A stretch of DNA of 22,570 bases, taken from a virus. Of the stretch, positions 14,101-20,400 are shown piece after piece (the first letter of the stretch is position 1; the number at the start of each line of letters is the position of its first letter). The translations under genes and the position numbers were made by a program. Below the pieces are notes generated by a model. It was not told the origin of the DNA and did no database searches. It saw only the letters and a list, made by a program, of their open reading frames with translations. The DNA lies in the IMG/VR virus record IMGVR_UViG_3300033144_001517, positions 1 to 22,570 of that record; one strand, given 5' to 3'.

Positions 14101-15768
14101 GCGCAGGAAAGACTAATTAATGCAAAAGCTATTCTAGCAGAGCAGGAGGATTTACTGGTTAGTTATAGTAAGGTTACAACAACTTCGGCAGAAACTTTAG
14201 CTGTTGCTAGATCAGAAAGAGATGTATTAGAAGAAGCAGTAGCTGCTGCCGAAGCAAAAAGAAATGTATTATATGAAAATTTAGAATTACAGAGAGAATT
14301 TTTAAAAATTGAAAAAGAAAGTCTTACAGCTACTAAGGGTAGTTTAGCTATTAAATTGAGCATTGACAAACTTGATAGTAAATTAGTTACAAACATTACT
14401 GCCTATAGAAAAGAAAATCAAGAAATATATTTAACTCAACGATTACAATTAAGAAATAAAACTGATTTTCTTGAATTAGAAATAAGATCTTTAGAAATTG
14501 CAAATAAAACTTTTGAACAAAAAGAAAAAGAACGTGTAGTTTTACAAGCTAAGTTAGCACTTATTGAAAGAGAAACAGCATTATTGATTCGACAACAAGA
14601 AAGCAGACAAGCCTTAAATATAGAGGCCGGCGGCACTCATATATTTACCGAAGAAGCAATTTCTCAAACAGCTTTATTTTTAAGGAGAGCCCTTGAAAAA
14701 GAAATTCCTAAGTTAAAATCAGCTTTTGAAATACTAGGGGAAGGTTTCTCAAAGACTATTATTGATACTTTTGATACTGTTATTGATAATCTTTTAGAGG
14801 GTGGAAAGAATTTTGGTCAAGTAGTTAGAGAAGCTTTAAAAGCATCTTTAAGAGATGTTATAGGTAATGCTTTAAATAATGATATGAAGAAAATATTTAT
14901 AGGTTTAAAAGATTCACTTAGAACGTTACCAGTAGAAGAACAAGAACCTTTAACCGCACTTTCTGGTTTTGGTAAAGGTGAGTTAGGCCCCAGTAGCACA
15001 ACTACTGCATTAGATGAAATGTTTGCCGTTCCCCCCGCTATTGAACAATTTCAGACGACTATGACTGATAATGCTATAAAACAAGTAGAAATTCAAACAG
15101 AAAGTCGTGGATTTTTAGAAACTATAAAAGATAATATTACAACCTTTATTAGTAAAGGTAATGAAGTTGCAGCAATGTCAGAGGGCGAAGTTGAAAAAGC
15201 TTTAAAAAGTGGAAGTATGAATATAGAGAGTGTAGAAACAGTAAATAATTCTCCCACTACAGATAATGCAATTCTTACAGCTGCTACCACAACTGCGGGC
15301 TTTATACAAGAAGGTACTAACGCAACCCTAGAGTCGGGTATAAATTTAATAAGTGCTTTATGGTCTATTGCTGCAGCAAATCAAGCTTCTGAAACTGCTG
15401 AAACTGCTGGTGGTATTGTCAGTGCTTTTACTAATGCAGATGGGGGAATACTTAGTGGTATGGGCTCCATTAAAGCTTTAGCAGATGGAGCAGTTATAAA
15501 TAAACCTTCTATGGCAGTAATTGGAGAAGGAAAAAATAGCGAAGCTGTAGTACCCTTACCTAACAATAGAGAAATCCCAGTAGACTTAAAAGGCTCTAGT
15601 GGAGATACTGTTAATATTGAGCAGAATTTTGATTTTAGTAATGCGAATACGGATACTATCTCCGCATTAAGAACTGAAGCAAGAGCAATTGAAGAAAGAA
15701 CATTTAATAGAGTATTCATAGAAGTTAATAAAGGCGGCAAGTACGCTAAGATTGTAGGACGTAGATAA
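11158..15768 (+). CDS. Tape measure protein
   Basis: At 1536 residues this is the longest complete gene. It starts at GTG 11158 after an AGGAG site. The protein sets tail length and is ejected through the tube during infection. It opens with MAADANINLKLILQSQG, typical of the family, followed by a glycine-rich hinge and helix (MGGLVQAYATVAANVFAL). Hydrophobic stretches lie at about 291-315 and 538-566 (IGIISAGLSSLVSIATSVFLIF), consistent with membrane insertion. Long charged coiled coils fill residues 860-1190. The C-terminal ADGAVINKPSMAVIGEG..EAVVPLP motif (about 1442-1468) is a hallmark of phage tape measures. At roughly 0.15 nm per residue it predicts a tail near 230 nm. Its stop shares one base with the next start. 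Confidence 0.93.
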   Translation: MAADANINLKLILQSQGIEPTKKNMDRLHKSLQKTAGAMGKVGVAANKTKRNLEGAAQRSGSAGKDFARMSQGMGGLVQAYATVAANVFALSSAFLVLRRAADLSSMTKSAEDFSNRFGVSVTRITRQMQVASGGALSFAEALPTINKAISAGIGVEQMEQLTIAATKAAQTFGGSATEALSRFISAAQRGRVEIIQTLGIVIKTEQAYKDYAATVGKTALELTALDRQQAILNATIKESQSIFDQVNIDPNPFQQLLVTLTDLKDTVLTTITDAITPMVNAFNQSKFAAAALIAVMLKLVGGKIFGQVAIGVVAAAKAGRQTTIQARAAERTAVAVAKRRDRRITNSIKAAKKEALAFEEGLKKQEKAHASFTTKILIQEKGLNIGVATERRAALARNIKSLEGGGKAFAGLPGLEASKRQLLVIDRLLLSVAGSAAKANQSIATVGKTLGATTTKGIRNLSIMEAKLASMTARSLAVSSAFKTGFAQGFQIAEGKVVKSVRGMTVAWRIFVRDIGSGAAKAKSNMVNFSRAMGRTIGIISAGLSSLVSIATSVFLIFTIGAAIWEKYGDSMRGITPEMRAIMDASEEFKDALDEVNVRAAEGIVRLGEEFPASLKKLQDALKFTAGTFASINTAIINFQKVIIAQLEGLTITQASKKLEKLKDIAVIMRVELERLQNTTTADLPTGSTIFPTIAKIKEQKKELAEIEDQILVIDSTMKGLAETITTELLHSLELAKNTARGAGFRQFGRLLVDELNKGIADSKIKLTRDERIDLVTSANAQDAEKFKETLDEIKVRLNDDIAFNNFSNNIFGAIQGFLSAGEEATRTIDAALASLADVENRISNFVSGLDKARAATGPNKEVAGFILDINRELKALDLNQKGLTKNTSLSKIFGDPEELALVKQLLGFAAGEEVKIGQALAESEKRQLTIIAATQSRLLSTKKLKIEAIKLATLKQKEAETDSERLLNIDKRLTIEKNIAQERLINAKAILAEQEDLLVSYSKVTTTSAETLAVARSERDVLEEAVAAAEAKRNVLYENLELQREFLKIEKESLTATKGSLAIKLSIDKLDSKLVTNITAYRKENQEIYLTQRLQLRNKTDFLELEIRSLEIANKTFEQKEKERVVLQAKLALIERETALLIRQQESRQALNIEAGGTHIFTEEAISQTALFLRRALEKEIPKLKSAFEILGEGFSKTIIDTFDTVIDNLLEGGKNFGQVVREALKASLRDVIGNALNNDMKKIFIGLKDSLRTLPVEEQEPLTALSGFGKGELGPSSTTTALDEMFAVPPAIEQFQTTMTDNAIKQVEIQTESRGFLETIKDNITTFISKGNEVAAMSEGEVEKALKSGSMNIESVETVNNSPTTDNAILTAATTTAGFIQEGTNATLESGINLISALWSIAAANQASETAETAGGIVSAFTNADGGILSGMGSIKALADGAVINKPSMAVIGEGKNSEAVVPLPNNREIPVDLKGSSGDTVNIEQNFDFSNANTDTISALRTEARAIEERTFNRVFIEVNKGGKYAKIVGRR

Positions 15769-16370
15769 TGGCAATTTTAAGTTTTCCAAATATAATCCCA
15801 GATACACAAGATTTTGGTATAAAATATAATACTCAAGTATCTACTACTACTTTAAGTGGCATTTCTCAAACTATAGAGTTACCGGGCGCACGCTGGAAAG
15901 GTAGATTAAGTTTTAGAGATATGACGGTATCTGAGTCGGCCGCATTAAAAAGTTTTTTACTTAAATTAAGGGGGTCTTCTGGAAGATTTTTATATGGAGA
16001 TATAACACATGCTGATCCATTTAACAATGTAGTAGATTCCTTAACTATAGAATCCGGAAGCACTGCCAGATTATTAAGAGTTACATATGCTGGAGGAGGC
16101 TCAGCTAGATTAACCGAGGGGGATTACGTACAAGTAGGCACCGACGATACTAGAGAGTTAAGATATATAGTAGATGAAACTTTTGTTAGTGGCAACACTT
16201 ATGATATACAAGTAGAACCAATGGTACGACGTATAGATTATGTAGGTTTAAGTTTAGTATATAATGATCCTACAGGTGTATTTTTATTAGATTCAAATGA
16301 ACAAGCTACTTGGGGTACTCAAAGTAAAGCTTTACTATCAGATATTAATATAAGTTTTGTAGAGGCATAA
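15768..16370 (+). CDS. Distal tail protein-like (lambda gpM position)
   Basis: The 200-residue product begins AILSFPNIIPDTQDFGIKYN and contains ELPGARWKGRLSFRDMT followed by ALKSFLLKLRGSSGRFLYGD. This pattern is seen in proteins that directly follow the tape measure in many siphoviruses and in gene transfer agents. They form the ring at the end of the tube to which the tip attaches. A second beta-rich part (residues 85-200) has the motif GDYVQVG and a closing strand. The gene is coupled to the tape measure gene through a TAATG overlap and is directly followed (stop next to start) by the hub-like gene. Family assignment rests on these motifs and order. Confidence 0.7.
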   Translation: MAILSFPNIIPDTQDFGIKYNTQVSTTTLSGISQTIELPGARWKGRLSFRDMTVSESAALKSFLLKLRGSSGRFLYGDITHADPFNNVVDSLTIESGSTARLLRVTYAGGGSARLTEGDYVQVGTDDTRELRYIVDETFVSGNTYDIQVEPMVRRIDYVGLSLVYNDPTGVFLLDSNEQATWGTQSKALLSDINISFVEA

Positions 16371-17021
16371 ATGTCAAAAATAATAGATTCACTAGTACAA
16401 GCATCGATAGATAGTAAAAACTATGCCGGCATAATTTTATGTAGATTAGAATTTGAAAGTCCTACAGGTTTTTTAAGGTTGAATAATACTCATCAAAGCA
16501 TTTATTGGGATGAAGATGGGGGAGGAGAAGTAGAATACCTTGGCGTAGGTAATTTAGCAAGTATTGGTGTTTTACCTGAAACTAATGAGTTATCTGCACA
16601 ACAAATTCAATTAACATTAAGTGGTATTCCCAGTACTACACTTACTGCTGCTTTTAGTGATACGTATGCGGGAAATCCTGTATATGTATGGTATGGTACA
16701 TTAGACAAAGACACTTATGCTATAGAAGGTGGGCAGTCTGGTCCAGTTTTGATTTTTGCTGGTAATATGGACTACTCTACAATAGAGTTTGGTGATACAG
16801 CTACTATAGTAGTTAATGCTACTTCTCGTTTAGCAGATTGGGAAAGGGCCCGCGGTGGAAGATATAATCAATCTTATCAAAGAAGATATGTGGATCCTAC
16901 AGACGATGGTTTTAAATATATGAAAGCACTACAAAATAAAGCTGTTAGTTGGGGTAAATTTACTATGGCAGATCCAGGCGGTCCTACAGATGGGGATCCA
17001 GGTAATAAAAAAGGTGGTTAA
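16371..17021 (+). CDS. Tail hub-like protein (DUF2163-like, lambda gpL position)
   Basis: A 216-residue protein with a beta-rich body: CRLEFESPTGFLRLNNTHQSIYWD, VEYLGVGNLASIGVLPETNELSAQQIQLTLSG in its middle, then PVYVWYGTLD and LIFAGNMDYSTIEFGDTATIVVNATSRLADWERARGGRYN near the end. The strand pattern followed by ..RLADWER.RGGRY....QR and a proline-aspartate segment is typical of the DUF2163-type tail protein found between distal tail protein and peptidase in gene transfer agents and many phages. It probably forms the baseplate hub under the distal tail ring. The C-terminal 20 residues are flexible (glycine, proline, aspartate, lysine), and the last 32 bases overlap the next gene. Confidence 0.7.
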   Translation: MSKIIDSLVQASIDSKNYAGIILCRLEFESPTGFLRLNNTHQSIYWDEDGGGEVEYLGVGNLASIGVLPETNELSAQQIQLTLSGIPSTTLTAAFSDTYAGNPVYVWYGTLDKDTYAIEGGQSGPVLIFAGNMDYSTIEFGDTATIVVNATSRLADWERARGGRYNQSYQRRYVDPTDDGFKYMKALQNKAVSWGKFTMADPGGPTDGDPGNKKGG

Positions 17022-17421
17022 AAAAAATTTAACAAGTATAATCTACAAATATAAAGACTTAAAATTTAACTGGAAAGATTTTGATTGTTGTATTTTTACG
17101 GTCAATGTAGTCGAAGAATATACAGGATGCCCTTTGCCACTTTGGAGAGAGGTAATAGATTATACTAATTTTAGGGGCGCAATGAAAGCTTTACGAAAAT
17201 TGGGTTGTAAAGATTTAAAAAATTTACCAGATATTATATTAGATACACCTAAGAAACCTATCTCTGAAGTAAAATTAGGAGAACCCGTTTATTATATAAA
17301 TGAAGAAGGTGAAGGTATTTTAGGTGTATGTAATGGTGCACAAGCATATTTTTTAAAAAGGAATGATGGGTTAGTGACTAGAAAGATAGAAAATTGTTTA
17401 TATTGTTGGAGTATTGACTAA
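16990..17421 (+). CDS. Tail-tip protein in the NlpC/P60 position, DUF6950-like
   Basis: This 143-residue protein has the marks of the DUF6950 group: a cysteine motif WKDFDCCIF (about 28-36), then YTGCPLPLWR, a helix GAMKALRKLGC, and later VKLGEPVYY with GILGVCNGAQAYFLK and a closing CLYCWSID. The layout parallels NlpC/P60 peptidases, which occupy this slot (lambda gpK, GTA gene 14) and open peptidoglycan. However, no histidine occurs anywhere in the chain, so the usual Cys-His-His mechanism is not available; a structural role as a plug or hub component is more likely. The start at ATG 16990 overlaps the previous gene by 32 bases; GTG 17014 is an alternative. The stop shares one base with the J-like start. 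Confidence 0.7.
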   Translation: MGIQVIKKVVKKNLTSIIYKYKDLKFNWKDFDCCIFTVNVVEEYTGCPLPLWREVIDYTNFRGAMKALRKLGCKDLKNLPDIILDTPKKPISEVKLGEPVYYINEEGEGILGVCNGAQAYFLKRNDGLVTRKIENCLYCWSID

Positions 17422-20400
17422 TGGGTCAAGCCATAGCCGTAGCAATTACAGGTTTAGCAGCTACATCAACACCAGTTCTTGTCATTGGTGCGATAATCAA
17501 TCTTGCTATAGCAACTATACTAGGAAAAATTCTAGCCCCAGATGTAAATGATAGTAGAGATACTAGAGGGATGCAAAGAGCTGTACGTAATAATATTTTA
17601 CCACGTAGAGTAATATACGGAGAATGTTTAGCTGGTGGCCCCTATGTAGTTCTAGAAACGTTGGGCAGAGACAATGAAGAATTAACCTTTATAATAGCTT
17701 TAGCCGGACATCCGGTAGATGATATATTGGGTATTATACTGGAAGATTTTTATGCTGATATAAGTGGTAGATATCCAATTGCCGCGCCCGCAGATAATGA
17801 TTTATCTCCTACGTGGGAAACGGGAGTAGGTTCTGGGGTAGCAAAAGTAGTTAAAAATTTAGGGTGGGGTTATGCTGATTTTCAGTATGTTACAGATGGA
17901 GCTAAGCAGGACGCTGCAGATGATAGAACTAGGGCGGCAGAACAAGAAACTACTTTACTTGAAACACAGTGGGATATTCCTACTTCTACAGTAAGAGATA
18001 GTGAAACCGGTCTTTATAATAATGATACGGCACCGGTAGATAGAGCCAAATTAACAAATATAGCACATATTTTATTTAGCATGGAGTATGATCCTGAAAA
18101 TAGTATAGGGTGGCCGAACCCCAATTTTCATGTAAGAGGAAAAAGATTATACAACCCTTATTTAGATCCTAATTTAGCAGTATATGGAGCAGATACTTCT
18201 GGTACTCATGATCTTAATGATCCAGATACTTGGGAGTGGTCAGAAGACTGGACTCTATGTTGCTTAGATTATTTAATTAATAGTGCATATGGTTTAGGTG
18301 TCAGAGCTAATACTATCAGCCCTACAGATAGAACTTTAAATGAAGTAGATTGGGAAACTATGATCCAATCATATTTAGAAAGTTCAGAAATTGTATCTAA
18401 CGGATTACCTAGTGGGCATGTAGATAATGGAACCGGTCCTAGATATACGATTAATGGTCTTTTTGAGGTTGGTGACACCCCCATGTCAATAATGGAGAGT
18501 CTACTAACTTCTGGTTCAGGAGAGTTAATATACTCTCAGGGCTTATATAAATTAAGACCTGGGGTATACAGAGCCCCCAGCTCGGAAACCGATATTATAA
18601 ATGAAGATATGATGGTTGGACCTTTAACTATTCAAACACATACCCCCCGAGCAGATTTATTTAATAAAGCAGCGGGAGTTTTTGTAGATAGAGGATATAA
18701 CAGAGACGTAGCTAAAAGTAAATTAAATTTACCCTTATATGTATCGTCAGACTTCGAATTAGTAAATCCTTTAGATTCTAGTGGAGTTAATCCTTTTGAA
18801 GTAATAGATGGGGAAGAGATAACCGAACACTTCGATTTCCCCTTCACAACAAGAAATTTCGAAGCTCAGAGATTAGCTAGAATTCAATTAGAACGAGTAC
18901 GCAGGGGTTTAAGTGTAAGTTTCAACGCCACTCTAGAAGTATTAAAGTATTCTGTAGGGGATACAATATATTTAGAAATATTAAATGATTCTAAATATAG
19001 TAGTGAATTATTTTTTAATAGATTAGGTCTAGATGATTCAGTCCAAGATAGACCAGATACTCCATTTACTCCTTACTATAAACAATTCAAAATAGTTAGC
19101 ATGGAGTATAATGAAGATTTTACTATAGCAGTAACACTATTAGAAGAATCAGAAACAATATATGAGTGGAATGATGGCGATGCTAGCCCTGACGAAGATA
19201 ATTTAATTTCTGATTTAATTATAGGAGACCCTTTAGGTACAGTACAGCCCCCAGATTTTGTTGTAGCTAGTCCAGAACAAACTATTACTGAAGTAGAAAA
19301 AGCTTCAGGAGTTGAAGTTCAAATAAAATGGTCTGCCCCAGATAGGGGTTCTGTATTAGATCAAGTAGACAGAGCGTTTATAGAAAGTTATATTTTAGAA
19401 TTTGGAATAGTAGATAATCCCTCAGAGGCAGATCCCGCAGATAGAGTTTCTACTTGGGCACCTGGCGGCATATTTACGCCAACTGATAGAGTTCCCATAG
19501 TTCAAGGTCCTATAGTTTTATCAAATTTATATATAAATGATACTACAGACTATGATTTCAGATTAAGGTCTTTAACGTTTTCTGGCAGATCTTCAGTATG
19601 GGCATACTACAGTACTGATGTAGGGTCGGACTTTTCTCCAACAGCACCTACAGTTTCAACTAGGTATTATATTTTACCCACGTCTGGAACAGTAATACAA
19701 AACGGAGCAGGTGAATTAACTGTAGAGGCGCGCGAGGTTACTACAACTGGAGATATATTACTAAGCTCTGGCAATATAAGATTATATGTGGGCTCTTTAG
19801 AGGTTACCTCAGCTAATGGGTTTGTTTCACCCTCTGATGGTTATACAGGTATATTTAATGCTGGAGACATCAGTGGAAATGTATTAGTAGAACTAAGAGA
19901 TGATGTAGCAGTGGAGTTGTATGATACAATTTCACTGGCTGATATAACTGATGGTGGTGCTGGATCAGATGCAACATCTGGTTATATAGAGGCAAAAGAT
20001 ACCTTAGCCTGGGTTAGGGGAACAGATGCAATTTGGGATCCTACAGATACTAGTACTAATATGGATGTTACATTTGTCCGAGGCGGATCGGAGGTAGCTA
20101 GATGGTCTAGACAAATAGATAGAAGTGGTTTAACTTTATCCGATGGCGGAGCTACTACACATGCGGGGACTAATTTAAATACAGGAGATATAACCCCTAC
20201 TGTTACTATTATGCCACTGGGAAGGGGTGCAGTAGTTGAATATTATTATGATGATGGTGGTGGAAATATAGCCTATGTAGCAGAAATAGCTACAGTTACC
20301 TATTCCGGTATATCAAGACTCTATATTAAACCTACAAATACTGCTATTAGAAATGGTGTAGGCACTATAACGTTAGAAGGTCGTATAGTCGATGAAAATG

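Noticed and set aside
12630-15740. Several minus-strand frames of 60-151 codons opposite the tape measure gene
   Set aside because: They are shadows of an alanine- and lysine-rich coding strand, with low-complexity serine/leucine-rich products and no domain or ribosome-site support.
18269-18847. Minus-strand frames of 71 codons opposite the J-like gene
   Set aside because: The + strand carries a clear J-like protein throughout, and the reverse frames have no recognisable features.
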